DNA of 64,000 bases from positions 1 through 64,000 of the forward strand of contig JAZQEI010000003.1 of the NCBI GenBank assembly GCA_045538935.1, given 5' to 3'. A program made the position numbers and the translations under genes. Every line of letters starts with the position of its first letter. Positions within the stretch are counted from its first letter, which is position 1. Positions 52,485-61,527 of this stretch are shown here, one piece after another. The notes under the pieces were generated by a model that saw only the letters and a program-made list of their open reading frames with translations, searched no databases and had not been told where the DNA came from. The stretch comes from RGIG3013 sp045538935. Its GTDB lineage: Bacteria > Bacillota > Clostridia > Oscillospirales > Acutalibacteraceae.

Positions 52485-53923
52485 TTTTTGCCTCCGTGTT
52501 TATTAAGAAGTTCGGCTCTTTGATTCCATAAATCTTGCGATAAATCGACATAATAGGTATGTGGCTTTTCAAAACGCTTAACCTCATCCCAAAGACTTTC
52601 AACCTGTTCTTTGCAATACTTTGCAATATCTTTAACTGCAGGGCATGTGTAAACCTGTTTGCCCTTTTCCATAACCTTAACCTGCAGCTTTTTAGCAATA
52701 AAATCGGTAACAGTTTTGCGCTTCCAGGTGTATTCAGGGTGGAAAATTTCGTAGGGGGCAGTATCGTCTATTTTCTCGTAATTTAAAGTAATTACGTCGG
52801 CAATTGCCTTGCCTGTTTCTTTGTCGAACAAACGCCACGGAATTTTAACGCCGGGCAGAGTTATTTTTGCAATGTTCTCACTAATCTTAATTCTAGGTGT
52901 TATAACGCCATCTTTTTCTACCGCGGCAAGTTTATAAACACCACCAAAAACAGCCTCGGAAGAAGATGTTATTAAACGTTCGCCCACGCCAAAACTATCT
53001 ACTGCAGCTCCTTGCATTAGCATATCACGAATTAGATATTCGTCTAATGAATTTGAAACTACAATTTTGCAGTCAGTATAACCTGCATCGTCGAGCATTT
53101 TACGAACCTTTTTAGTAAGGTAAGTAATGTCGCCACTGTCTATTCTAACGCCTTTAGGTCTGGCACCAAGCGGTTTTAAAACTTCATCAAACACCTTTAT
53201 AGCATTAGGTATACCAGATTTTAAAACATTATAGGTATCTACAAGCAAAGTACAAGAATTCGGATACATTTCGGCATAATTTTTAAACGCAGTATATTCA
53301 TCTTCAAAAAGCTGTACCCAGCTATGTGCCATAGTACCAGATGGCGGCACTGCAAAATCTTTAGCAGATTTTACACAAGCCGTACCAACACAACCGCCTA
53401 TTATTGCGGCACGGGCGCCGTAAATTGCAGCATCGTAACCGTGGGCTCTGCGTGAGCCAAACTCTAGCACCGCTCTGCCTTGTGCGGCAGTTACTATTCT
53501 ATTTGCCTTTGTTGCTATAAGAGATTGATGGTTTATGGTAAGTAATACCATAGTTTCAACCAAAAATGCCTGAATTGCCGGACCACGTACCGTTACAATT
53601 GGCTCCATTGGGAAAATGGGTGTGCCCTCGGGCACTGCCCAAACATCACACTCAAATTTAAAATCGGCAAGATAATCTAAAAATTCCTTGCTAAACAAAT
53701 TGAGTGAGGTTAAATACTGAATATCTTCTTTACTGAAAGACAAATTATTAAAATATTCAATTAACTGTTCAAGTCCCGCCATTATGGCAAATCCGCCCTC
53801 ATCGGGAACGCGGCGAAAAAACATATCGAAATAGGTAACGGTATCACGCATATCGCTATTTAAAATACCGTTAGACATTGTCATTTCGTATAGGTCCATT
53901 AGCATAGAAAGATTTCTTTTCAT
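52481..53923 (-). CDS. pncB: Nicotinate phosphoribosyltransferase
   Basis: 480 residues. NAPRTase family: LMDLYEMTMSNG at the N-terminus, EFGSRRAHGYDAAIYGARAA, GTMAHSWVQLF with the phosphorylatable His, GVRIDSGDI, then FGVGERLITS. It makes nicotinate mononucleotide from nicotinate and PRPP in NAD salvage. It follows the CotH-like gene by 18 bp and overlaps the small lipoprotein gene. Confidence 0.95.
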   Translation of the reverse strand: MKRNLSMLMDLYEMTMSNGILNSDMRDTVTYFDMFFRRVPDEGGFAIMAGLEQLIEYFNNLSFSKEDIQYLTSLNLFSKEFLDYLADFKFECDVWAVPEGTPIFPMEPIVTVRGPAIQAFLVETMVLLTINHQSLIATKANRIVTAAQGRAVLEFGSRRAHGYDAAIYGARAAIIGGCVGTACVKSAKDFAVPPSGTMAHSWVQLFEDEYTAFKNYAEMYPNSCTLLVDTYNVLKSGIPNAIKVFDEVLKPLGARPKGVRIDSGDITYLTKKVRKMLDDAGYTDCKIVVSNSLDEYLIRDMLMQGAAVDSFGVGERLITSSSEAVFGGVYKLAAVEKDGVITPRIKISENIAKITLPGVKIPWRLFDKETGKAIADVITLNYEKIDDTAPYEIFHPEYTWKRKTVTDFIAKKLQVKVMEKGKQVYTCPAVKDIAKYCKEQVESLWDEVKRFEKPHTYYVDLSQDLWNQRAELLNKHGGKK

Positions 53924-53941
53924 TTTTTTGCATCTCCAAAA

Positions 53942-55609
53942 TTAATAAGAATTAAATTCACTAAGCAACCATTTGTTGCGATTTTTAAGCCAGTTTCTAA
54001 GGTCGTCTACATTGGCAACCAATGTGGGCTTTGGCACATTTTCAAAGCCACTGCTTAAAGTAAAGGTCCAGCCCGCAGTGGTAAAATTACGGTGGAACGA
54101 AGCTTTATATTCGTTATAAAAACTATCTACCATATTTTTGCCAAGCTCGTTATCCTCATAGGTATTTATAATTTGCGGTTGAAGTTCATTATAGCGTGCC
54201 TTTACAAGCTTTTTGAATTCGGCGTTTTGCATTAAGGTTACATACCACGGGAATGAGCGTTGGCACCATAATCCCTTATAGCTAGCACCCAAGCCGTTAC
54301 CGCTCATATAATCGGCATACGGAGCAAAGTTGCCGTTAGCATTACCCATAGATAAGTCAAAGTCCCAAACCGGACCCGCATAAACTATAGAATCTTTTAT
54401 ATAAAAACGGGGTGATGAATAATGAAAATCTAACATTTTCAAATACTCGTTAGCAATATAAAAATTAACAAACGATTCTATGTTTATATATTTTTTCATC
54501 TCATTTATATTGCCCGATTTTATAGCTGTATCGGCCTTATCTAAAATGCTTTGTAGCTTTTGCTTTTGGGCGGCGGTTGGTGTTTTAGGCTCGTTAACCT
54601 CAAAACGCGCTTTAAGGGTTGAGGTTGTAATATAGGTTACATCTCCGCCCGATTTTTCGGTTATCTCTATTAAAAAATCGCCCTTTTCTACATCTATATC
54701 TATGCGGTCTTTATTTGCCTCTATTTTTTCGGTAAGCAAATAATTACCGCGATATTTACCGTTAACATATACATCTACAAAGCGGTACTCGGCGCAGTAT
54801 TTTACGCCTGCTCTTTTAGAAAACTCAAGTGCTATAGCGTTACGAAGCAAGGTTTTATCGAAAGCATTGGCAAGTAAATACCAACCGCTATCGTCACCCA
54901 TACCAAAAAGATTTTGCTTGTGTGAAAACTTTATATTATAAGGTGATTTTGCAAAATGTGCGGTGGTGTTACCTCTTATTCTTATTTGTGCCGAATTATC
55001 TATTACTAAGGTATTAAGCGCACCCTTATGGTCTACAACCGAAACCTTAGCACCTACGTATCCGCCGTTAATTTGAGGGGCTTTGTTATATTCAATATAA
55101 ACCGCAGAAATATCTGACGATAAATAATCGGGCTTATTTACTGCCGCTTCTAATTCTTTAACAATACCATCAACCTCAGACTGAGAAACATTTTTGCGGT
55201 TTAGTGAATCAATAACATCATTAAGCGCCGAAATCTTATTTTTTGTTTTAACGCCTACATATTTTCCATAATCTTTAGGGATAGAATTTTTTAATGTATC
55301 TAACTTAGAAAAATCGGTTTTTTTGTTTTGCTCAGTTGCGGTACCGCCCTGATTTTGATTGTTTTGATTATTTGGGGTGGGCGGGGTGTCGTTAGTAGCA
55401 TTATTTTCATCTTTATTATTGCCACTTGGTTTGTTGGTGCTTTGTGTGTTTTGATTGTTATCAAAATTTTCGTTATCTGCGGCAAGTTGTTCATCAGTCT
55501 GATTATAAAGCGAAGATAAATCTATTTGATTACCCGTGCAACCTACAAGTGATAAGCAAACCAATAGTACCACTAATATAAAAGAAAGTACTTTTTTAAT
55601 TTCTTTCAA
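53942..55609 (-). CDS. CotH-like protein kinase-fold lipoprotein
   Basis: 555 residues. Lipoprotein signal ending CLSLVGC, an Asn/Gln/Thr-rich linker (~35-95), a helical segment (~95-150), then a CotH domain: IRIRGNTTAHFAKSPYNIKF, NAFDKTLLRNAIAL, GKYRGNYLLTEKIE, and the metal site VWDFDLSMGN. CotH proteins phosphorylate spore coat proteins; many relatives are surface-exposed in non-spore contexts, as this lipobox suggests. Promoter at 55633-55661. First gene of the cotH-pncB-lipoprotein set. Confidence 0.88.
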   Translation of the reverse strand: MKEIKKVLSFILVVLLVCLSLVGCTGNQIDLSSLYNQTDEQLAADNENFDNNQNTQSTNKPSGNNKDENNATNDTPPTPNNQNNQNQGGTATEQNKKTDFSKLDTLKNSIPKDYGKYVGVKTKNKISALNDVIDSLNRKNVSQSEVDGIVKELEAAVNKPDYLSSDISAVYIEYNKAPQINGGYVGAKVSVVDHKGALNTLVIDNSAQIRIRGNTTAHFAKSPYNIKFSHKQNLFGMGDDSGWYLLANAFDKTLLRNAIALEFSKRAGVKYCAEYRFVDVYVNGKYRGNYLLTEKIEANKDRIDIDVEKGDFLIEITEKSGGDVTYITTSTLKARFEVNEPKTPTAAQKQKLQSILDKADTAIKSGNINEMKKYINIESFVNFYIANEYLKMLDFHYSSPRFYIKDSIVYAGPVWDFDLSMGNANGNFAPYADYMSGNGLGASYKGLWCQRSFPWYVTLMQNAEFKKLVKARYNELQPQIINTYEDNELGKNMVDSFYNEYKASFHRNFTTAGWTFTLSSGFENVPKPTLVANVDDLRNWLKNRNKWLLSEFNSY

Positions 55610-55632
55610 AAAATCCCCCCTTATTTTATATA

Positions 55633-55661
55633 ATAATACTTTATTTTAATATTGATGTCAA
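55633..55661 (-). promoter_or_regulatory. Promoter of the cotH-like operon
   Basis: Minus strand: TTGACA (complement of 55656-55661), 17 bp, TATTAT (complement of 55633-55638). Confidence 0.75.
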
Positions 55662-55663
55662 AT

Positions 55664-55694
55664 AAAAAAGCGCAGAGTGTTCTCTGCGCTTTTG
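55664..55694 (-). terminator. Terminator of groESL
   Basis: AAAAGCGCAGAG pairs with CTCTGCGCTTTT around AACA on the minus strand, followed by T-rich sequence, just after the groEL stop. Confidence 0.9.
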
Positions 55695-55704
55695 AAATTA
55701 AATA

Positions 55705-57345
55705 TTAATACATTCCGCCTGCGGCCGATGCGGCTGCAGCTGCGGCAGCTGCGGCATTTTGAGCATCTTCCTTTTTATCAGCTATTAAAGATTCGGTTGT
55801 AAGCACCATAGATGCTACCGAAGCGGCATTTTGAATTGCCGAACGTGTAACCTTAGTAGGATCTACTATGCCGGCCTCTATCATATCGGTATAAACCTCG
55901 TTGTATGCATCAAAGCCATAATTTGCCTTATTAGAACGAACAATTTTGTCTACAATTACAGAGCCCTCAAGACCTGCGTTTTTAGCTATTTGACGCATAG
56001 GAGCATCTAAGCTCTTTAATACTATATTAGCACCGGTTTTTTCATCGCCCTCTAGCTTTGCAAGAAGTTTTTTAACGGCAGGAATACAGCTAACCAAAGC
56101 AACGCCGCCGCCTGCAACTATACCCTCTTCAACTGCGGCCTTTGTTGCAGCAAGAGCATCTTCTACTCTTAACTTCTTCTCTTTCATCTCAATTTCTGTT
56201 GCAGCACCAACCTTAATAACTGCAACACCGCCAGAAAGCTTTGCAAGACGTTCTTGTAGTTTTTCGCGGTCAAAATCAGAAGTTGTGGTTTCTATCTGAT
56301 TCTTTATCTGATAAATACGGTCTTTAATTGCCTCTTGCGAGCCGTTACCGTCAACGATTATGGTGTTTTCTTTGCCAACCTTAATCTGACGTGCGGTACC
56401 AAGCTGTGCTAAGGTAGCATCCTTAAGCTCTAAGCCGAGTTCTTCGGTAATAACCTCACCGCCGGTTAAAATTGCGATGTCACGAAGCATTTCTTTACGT
56501 CTGTCGCCAAAGCCTGGAGCCTTAACTGCAACACAAGTAAATGTGCCTCTTAACTTGTTTACAATAAGAGTAGATAGTGCTTCACCCTCAATATCTTCGG
56601 CAATTATTAAAAGTTTTTTGCCGCTCTGAACAATTTGCTCTAAAAGCGGTAAAAGTTCTTGAATGTTAGAAATCTTTTTGTCGGTAATAAGAATTAGCGG
56701 TTCGTCAATAACAGCTTCCATTTTGTCAGAATCGGTTACCATGTAAGGAGTAATATATCCACGGTCAAACTGCATACCCTCTACAACCTCTGTGTAGGTT
56801 TCGGCAGTTTTAGATTCTTCAACAGTAATAACACCGTCAGCAGAAACCTTGCCCATTGCCTCGGCAATAAGATTACCTATAACTGCATCGCCAGCAGAAA
56901 CTGTAGCAACTCTGGCAATATCATCGGTGCCATTTACCTTTTGAGAGTTGTTTTCAACCGTTGCTACTACCTCTGCAACTGCCTTAGCAATACCCTTTTT
57001 AACTACCATTGGATTTGCGCCTGCAGCAACATTCTTCATGCCCTCTAAAATAAGGGCCTGAGCTAAAACGGTTGCGGTTGTTGTACCGTCACCTGCGAGG
57101 TCATTAGTTTTTGTAGCAACCTCTTTTACAAGCTGAGCGCCCATATTCTCAAATGGGTCGTCTAACTCTACTTCTTTAGCAATTGTAACACCATCGTTGG
57201 TAATAAGCGGTGCACCAAACTTTTTATCTAACACAACATTTCTGCCCTTAGGACCGAGTGTTACCTTAACAGCATCGGCAAGGGTATCTACGCCGGCTTG
57301 TAAAGCTTTTCTCGCTTGCTCGCCAAAAATAATATCTTTTGCCAT
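55705..57345 (-). CDS. groEL: Chaperonin GroEL (Hsp60)
   Basis: 546 residues from the ATG after GGAGG; five upstream codons in frame are not needed. Clear GroEL: VTLGPKGRNVVLDKKFGAP, DGTTTATVLAQ (ATP site), GVAVIKVGAATEIEMKEKK, and VEEGIVAGGGVAL. It folds proteins in the cytoplasm with GroES. The tail is an alanine run ending AAGGMY rather than GGM repeats. Its operon partner groES is 18 bp upstream, under CIRCE. Confidence 0.98.
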   Translation of the reverse strand: MAKDIIFGEQARKALQAGVDTLADAVKVTLGPKGRNVVLDKKFGAPLITNDGVTIAKEVELDDPFENMGAQLVKEVATKTNDLAGDGTTTATVLAQALILEGMKNVAAGANPMVVKKGIAKAVAEVVATVENNSQKVNGTDDIARVATVSAGDAVIGNLIAEAMGKVSADGVITVEESKTAETYTEVVEGMQFDRGYITPYMVTDSDKMEAVIDEPLILITDKKISNIQELLPLLEQIVQSGKKLLIIAEDIEGEALSTLIVNKLRGTFTCVAVKAPGFGDRRKEMLRDIAILTGGEVITEELGLELKDATLAQLGTARQIKVGKENTIIVDGNGSQEAIKDRIYQIKNQIETTTSDFDREKLQERLAKLSGGVAVIKVGAATEIEMKEKKLRVEDALAATKAAVEEGIVAGGGVALVSCIPAVKKLLAKLEGDEKTGANIVLKSLDAPMRQIAKNAGLEGSVIVDKIVRSNKANYGFDAYNEVYTDMIEAGIVDPTKVTRSAIQNAASVASMVLTTESLIADKKEDAQNAAAAAAAAASAAGGMY

Positions 57346-57363
57346 GAATAATACCTCCAAAAA

Positions 57364-57648
57364 TTACTCTACTATTGCTAGAATATCGGACTGACGTACA
57401 ATGCTGTACTCCTCACCGTCGATTTTAACCTCGGTACCCGAATACTTGCTTGTTAGTACTTTATCGCCAACCTTAACGGTCATTTCGATTTTTTCACCAT
57501 CAATAATTCCACCGGGGCCTACTGCTACAACCTCCATTATTTGCGGCTTTTCTTGTGCAGATGATGTAAGAATAATACCGCTTTTGGTTGTTTCTTCGGG
57601 TACCGATGCTTTTACTACTACTTTATCGAATAAAGGTTTAATAGTCAT
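57364..57648 (-). CDS. groES: Co-chaperonin GroES (Hsp10)
   Basis: 94 residues. It has KPLFDKVVVKASVPEETTKSGIIL (mobile loop), VVAVGPGG and GDKVLTSKYSGTEVK. It caps GroEL. First gene of the groESL operon, downstream of a CIRCE-like operator and a promoter. Confidence 0.98.
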   Translation of the reverse strand: MTIKPLFDKVVVKASVPEETTKSGIILTSSAQEKPQIMEVVAVGPGGIIDGEKIEMTVKVGDKVLTSKYSGTEVKIDGEEYSIVRQSDILAIVE

Positions 57649-57690
57649 AATATGTTCCTCCGTTTATTCTCTATAAATATAAACATACAA

Positions 57691-57714
57691 TTAGCACCCT
57701 TACTAGAGTGCTAA
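57691..57714 (-). promoter_or_regulatory. CIRCE-like operator of groESL
   Basis: TTAGCACCC-N6-GAGTGCTAA on the plus strand matches the HrcA operator TTAGCACTC-N9-GAGTGCTAA in both arms (one mismatch), but the spacer is 6 rather than 9. It lies between the promoter and groES, as expected for HrcA control. Confidence 0.85.
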
Positions 57715-57718
57715 CTAT

Positions 57719-57746
57719 ATTTTAACCATATTTTTCTAAAAATCAA
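57719..57746 (-). promoter_or_regulatory. Promoter of groESL
   Basis: Minus strand: TTGATT (complement of 57741-57746), 16 bp, TAAAAT (complement of 57719-57724), directly before the CIRCE element. Confidence 0.65.
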
Positions 57747-57764
57747 GTACTTTACATAATGTTT

Positions 57765-58697
57765 TCAAATTTTTAACAACTCTTTTGACTTATATATTTC
57801 TACCAATGTTTTTGGTAGTAAAAAGTTTACTTTTTCACTGGCAAGTTCGAATTTTGCATATGTACCTAAAGTAATTTCACCGTCTAGATTTATGGGTATT
57901 GGTTTTTTAGAAATAATCTCCATACACTTACAAGAGCCAACCTTGCAAAACGGTAAGTCTTGATGTTTACCTGCTTTATATGTACCAAGGAATTTTAAAA
58001 TTTTAAGCCTTGATATTGTATCAATAACTACATATTCAAGCTTTTCATCAAACGGAACGGCACTTGGTGCACTGTTATACCCGCCGCCATAAACAGGTCC
58101 GTTAGCACAAACGGCAAATAGGCAGTCTTTTTCACCAAAATCCATTCCATCTATTTTTATTTGTATGCGATTGCCAATTTTGCTAAAAAAGGTTTTTACT
58201 ACCGACAAATTATATGCCACGGGACCACTAACCAGTGGCCATTTTTTAAATATTTTCATATCATTAGCCACAGTTGCATCCATACCGACAGAGCATTGGT
58301 TTATGGCATACATATTGTTAACCTTAATTAAATCAACCGGTATTGCGCTACCGTCTATTTGATTTTGAAGATCCAAAAATGCAGATTTGTCGTTAAAATA
58401 CTTTAAAAAGTCGTTAGCCGATCCGCTGGGAAAAATAGCAAAGGTTGCATTATCAAATCCAACCAAACCATTTAAAACCTCAAGTCCTGTGCCCTCACCA
58501 CCACAAGCAAAAAAGGTTATTTTGTCACCGCTTTCACACTCAGACTTAACGAACTGTGTGCTGTCTTTGGCGTGCTTGGTAATATAAACTTTATATTCAA
58601 GACCGTTTTGTGCAAAACATTCCTTTATTTTAGGCAATACTGTTTGCTCATATTTACCTTTGCCTGCTACGGGGTTAACTATAAATACATATCGCAT
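57765..58697 (-). CDS. Diacylglycerol/lipid kinase (DagK/YegS-like)
   Basis: 310 residues from ATG 58697 with GGTGGAAAG upstream. IVNPVAGKGKYE at the N-terminus and FFACGGEGTGLEVLNGL in place of the common GGDGT. NQCSVGMDATVAND and a C-terminal PINLDGEIT complete the DAGK catalytic pattern. It phosphorylates diacylglycerol or a related lipid. The Glu in GGEGT is unusual. It follows the THUMP methylase gene directly. Confidence 0.9.
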   Translation of the reverse strand: MRYVFIVNPVAGKGKYEQTVLPKIKECFAQNGLEYKVYITKHAKDSTQFVKSECESGDKITFFACGGEGTGLEVLNGLVGFDNATFAIFPSGSANDFLKYFNDKSAFLDLQNQIDGSAIPVDLIKVNNMYAINQCSVGMDATVANDMKIFKKWPLVSGPVAYNLSVVKTFFSKIGNRIQIKIDGMDFGEKDCLFAVCANGPVYGGGYNSAPSAVPFDEKLEYVVIDTISRLKILKFLGTYKAGKHQDLPFCKVGSCKCMEIISKKPIPINLDGEITLGTYAKFELASEKVNFLLPKTLVEIYKSKELLKI

Positions 58698-58698
58698 T

Positions 58699-59823
58699 TT
58701 ACTTTCCACCATTATACATAAATAGTTGGCATTTTAACATTCCGTTATAGAGCTTGCGTTTTTTGTCTGCCTTTCTGCCAAAAAAGGTTTCAAATTCATC
58801 ATGAGGGCTTATAATATAGTATTTTTTAAATTCCTCTTTTATGAATACCTGACCCATTGTTTTATAAAGCTGTTCTGCTTGCTTTAAATCTAGCAAACGC
58901 TCACCATAAGGCGGATTAGTAACTACAAGTGTTCTGCCTTCTTGCATTTTAAAATCTGCTACATCGGCTCTACTAACACTTATATATTTTTCAACGCCCG
59001 CTTTTTTAGCGTTAGCAAGAGTGAGTTCTACTGCTTTAGGGTCAATGTCTGATCCGTAAGCCTTAAATTCTATATTGCGCTGAATAAGATCGGTTGCTCT
59101 TGCGCGTTCGCTTTGCCAAACTGAGCTATTTATAAAGCCAAAACGCTCTGCCGCAAAAAATCTACGCAAGCCCGGAGCTGTTTTTGTGGCCATTAAAGCT
59201 GCCTCTATTAAAATTGTACCCGAACCACAAAACGGATCGTAAATTACGGTATCGGGATATATTCTTGCTAAATCGCACATAGATGCGGCCAGTGTTTCTT
59301 TAATAGGAGCCTCGGTAGAATTACGGCGGTAAGCACGTTTATGAAGCGGCTCACCCGAAGTATCTATCATAAGCGTAACATGGTTTTTAAGTATAGAAAA
59401 TCTTATTTTATACTCACAACCTGTTTCGTTAAACCACGAAACTGAATATTTGCTTTTTAGACGCTCTACTATTGCCTTTTTTACGATTTTTTGGCAATCG
59501 GGTATGCTGTGAAGAGCCGAATCTATACTCCATCCATTTACCGGGAATGCATCTTCTTTGCCTATAAAATTTTCCCACTCGAGTGCCTTTACGCCTTGAA
59601 AAAGCTCTTCAAAGCTTTCGGCCGAAAACTCACCAACATTTATATAAATTCTCTCACAAAAGCGTGAATTTATATTTGCTCGGGCTAACATATTTGCATC
59701 GCCTTTAAAAAGTACTCTGCCATTTTGCACTTCTATGTTTTCTATGCCCATTCTTCTAAGCTCGCCTGCAGCAATGCTTTCGGTGCCAAAAAGACAAGGG
59801 GCTACCATATTAAAAAGTTCCAT
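58699..59823 (-). CDS. THUMP-domain rRNA methyltransferase (RlmL/YpsC-like)
   Basis: 374 residues from the ATG at 59823, after GGAG; twelve upstream in-frame codons belong to the fumarase overlap. A THUMP domain at ~40-155, then the methylase with DPFCGSGTILIEAALMA and the catalytic TNPPYGERL. The family makes N2-methylguanosine in 23S rRNA. Coupled to the upstream fumarase gene by TAATG. Confidence 0.92.
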   Translation of the reverse strand: MELFNMVAPCLFGTESIAAGELRRMGIENIEVQNGRVLFKGDANMLARANINSRFCERIYINVGEFSAESFEELFQGVKALEWENFIGKEDAFPVNGWSIDSALHSIPDCQKIVKKAIVERLKSKYSVSWFNETGCEYKIRFSILKNHVTLMIDTSGEPLHKRAYRRNSTEAPIKETLAASMCDLARIYPDTVIYDPFCGSGTILIEAALMATKTAPGLRRFFAAERFGFINSSVWQSERARATDLIQRNIEFKAYGSDIDPKAVELTLANAKKAGVEKYISVSRADVADFKMQEGRTLVVTNPPYGERLLDLKQAEQLYKTMGQVFIKEEFKKYYIISPHDEFETFFGRKADKKRKLYNGMLKCQLFMYNGGK

Positions 59824-60668
59824 TAAATCTCCTTTGTTATATGACGTGTAACGTGACATCCAATATTAACCGCTACGGGAAGACCGGCTATGTGGGTTGG
59901 TGCGGTTTTGATTTTCACCGCCAAAGCAGTGGTGTTTCCGCCAAAGCCTTGCGGACCAATATTGGTTTTGTTTATTAAGTTAAGAAGCTTTTGCTCTAAA
60001 TCAGCACAATATGGGTTGGTATTGGCCACGCTTATATCTTCGGTTAAAGCCTGCTTAGAAAGCAGTGCGCACTGCTCAAAATCTCCGCCAATGCCAACAC
60101 CTACTATTATAGGCGGACACGGGTTTGCACCGGCCTTTATTACGGTTTGCAGTACGCTGTCAATTACGCCTTGTTCGCCATCAGACGGTTTTAGCATAAA
60201 TATGCGGCTCATATTCTCACTGCCAAAACCCTTGGGCGCCACAGTAATTTTCACTGTGTTACCCGGTACGATTTTAGTATGAATTATAGCAGGAGTATTA
60301 TCACCGGTATTTATCCTGTCAATCGGATCTAATACTACCGACATTCTAAGATTGCCATTTGTGTAACCGTTTTTTACACCTAGATTTATAGCATCTTCTA
60401 AATTACCGCCAACAAAATGAACATCTTGGCCGACCTCAAGAAAAATAACCGCCATTCCGGTATCTTGACAAATGGGTATATTAAGTTCTTTTGCACAATT
60501 TAGATTTTCTTCTAAACATTCAAGCACCGATAACGCTAACGGGTTTTGCTCTGTGCTTTGAGCTGCTAAAACTTTATCTTTAACATCGCACGGTAAAACC
60601 TTGTTTGCTGTAATACACATTTGCTCTACCGTTTCGGCTATAAATTTAACATCTATTTCTCTAACCAT
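59823..60668 (-). CDS. Class I fumarate hydratase, alpha subunit
   Basis: 281 residues: the Fe-S-type fumarase/tartrate dehydratase alpha chain. PICQDTGMAVIF, ANPCPPIIVGVGIGG and a final VNIGCHVTRH supply the cluster cysteines; a GGNTTALAVKI segment is also present. The enzyme hydrates fumarate to malate and needs a beta subunit, which usually follows directly. Here the next gene is an RNA methylase, so the beta gene must be elsewhere. TtdA-type activity is an alternative. Confidence 0.88.
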   Translation of the reverse strand: MVREIDVKFIAETVEQMCITANKVLPCDVKDKVLAAQSTEQNPLALSVLECLEENLNCAKELNIPICQDTGMAVIFLEVGQDVHFVGGNLEDAINLGVKNGYTNGNLRMSVVLDPIDRINTGDNTPAIIHTKIVPGNTVKITVAPKGFGSENMSRIFMLKPSDGEQGVIDSVLQTVIKAGANPCPPIIVGVGIGGDFEQCALLSKQALTEDISVANTNPYCADLEQKLLNLINKTNIGPQGFGGNTTALAVKIKTAPTHIAGLPVAVNIGCHVTRHITKEI

Positions 60669-60687
60669 TTAATCACACTTAACTTTT

Positions 60688-60719
60688 AAAAAAATAGGCA
60701 GACTACTTAGAAGCCTGCC
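60688..60719 (-). terminator. Terminator after the yabR gene
   Basis: Minus strand GGCAGGCT pairs with AGTCTGCC (one G-U) around TCTAAGT, followed by TATTTTTTT. Confidence 0.75.
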
Positions 60720-60731
60720 GTATAAAATGTT

Positions 60732-61172
60732 TTACTTTGAGCCAGAACCGCGTTTTGCACGACGGCCATCGGCATTTTTTCTTTTTAAATCAGACATTTT
60801 TTCATCACTGGTCTGCTTGAATTTGCTCATCATATCTTCAAACGATGCGCCCTCATTCTTTTTAGGCATCCAAACAAATGAATTGTCGGGCTTTGCTGCT
60901 TGACGTGGTGCCCTTGGTGCGCGCTCTGCAGGTTTTTTCTCTTCGGCACGTTTAATGCTAAGCGAAATTTTTCCGTCATCACCAACGCTTAAAACCTTCA
61001 TTTTTACTACATCGTTCTCTTTAACATGCTCGCGTATTTCGCTAACATATGTTTTGGCTACTTCGGAAATATGTACCATACCCGTTACTCCGTCGCCTAA
61101 ATCGACAAATACACCAAAATTTGTAATTCCGGTAATTTTGCCCTCAACAATTTCTCCCACCTGAAGCTGCAT
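60732..61172 (-). CDS. S1-domain RNA-binding protein (YabR/GSP13-like)
   Basis: 146 residues. One S1 domain (~1-70): VGEIVEGKITGITNFGVFVD, then TGMVHISEVAKTYV. A basic, Arg/Lys/Pro/Ala-rich tail follows, ending KRGSGSK. It is the last gene of the mazG-to-yabR cluster and matches B. subtilis yabR in position. It probably binds rRNA or mRNA. Confidence 0.92.
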   Translation of the reverse strand: MQLQVGEIVEGKITGITNFGVFVDLGDGVTGMVHISEVAKTYVSEIREHVKENDVVKMKVLSVGDDGKISLSIKRAEEKKPAERAPRAPRQAAKPDNSFVWMPKKNEGASFEDMMSKFKQTSDEKMSDLKRKNADGRRAKRGSGSK

Positions 61173-61234
61173 AGACCTAAAATGTCCTCCTCAAAATCTG
61201 CATCATTTTAATATATAAAAATATTTAAATAAAC

Positions 61235-61510
61235 TTAACTACCCGATATATCTATGTAAACCTGCTCGTCCGCATAAACATAACCAAGGCGCTCTCTGGC
61301 TGCCTTTTCTATAATAGCGGCTTCGTCACCACTTTCTAACAAGCGTTTAAGTTCATCTATTCTAAGCGACGTTTGTTCCTCAATGGTTTGCCAATAATTA
61401 AGTTCATTTTTGGCATCTGCAAGGTCTTTAAAAAGTCCGCCCATGGTTATAATCATATAAACCGAAAAGGCCAAAGCAACCAGACGAAACAAAATACTAG
61501 TTCCTGCCAT
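61235..61510 (-). CDS. divIC: Septum formation initiator, DivIC/FtsB-like
   Basis: 91 residues. A membrane helix (~5-25), an extracytoplasmic coiled coil (~28-65: NELNYWQTIEEQTSLRIDEL), and a short C-terminal part with AARERLGYVYADEQVY. The layout fits DivIC, which with FtsL and DivIB activates septal peptidoglycan synthesis. The position after yabQ supports it. Confidence 0.92.
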   Translation of the reverse strand: MAGTSILFRLVALAFSVYMIITMGGLFKDLADAKNELNYWQTIEEQTSLRIDELKRLLESGDEAAIIEKAARERLGYVYADEQVYIDISGS

Positions 61511-61527
61511 TTTTCTCTCCGTTATAT

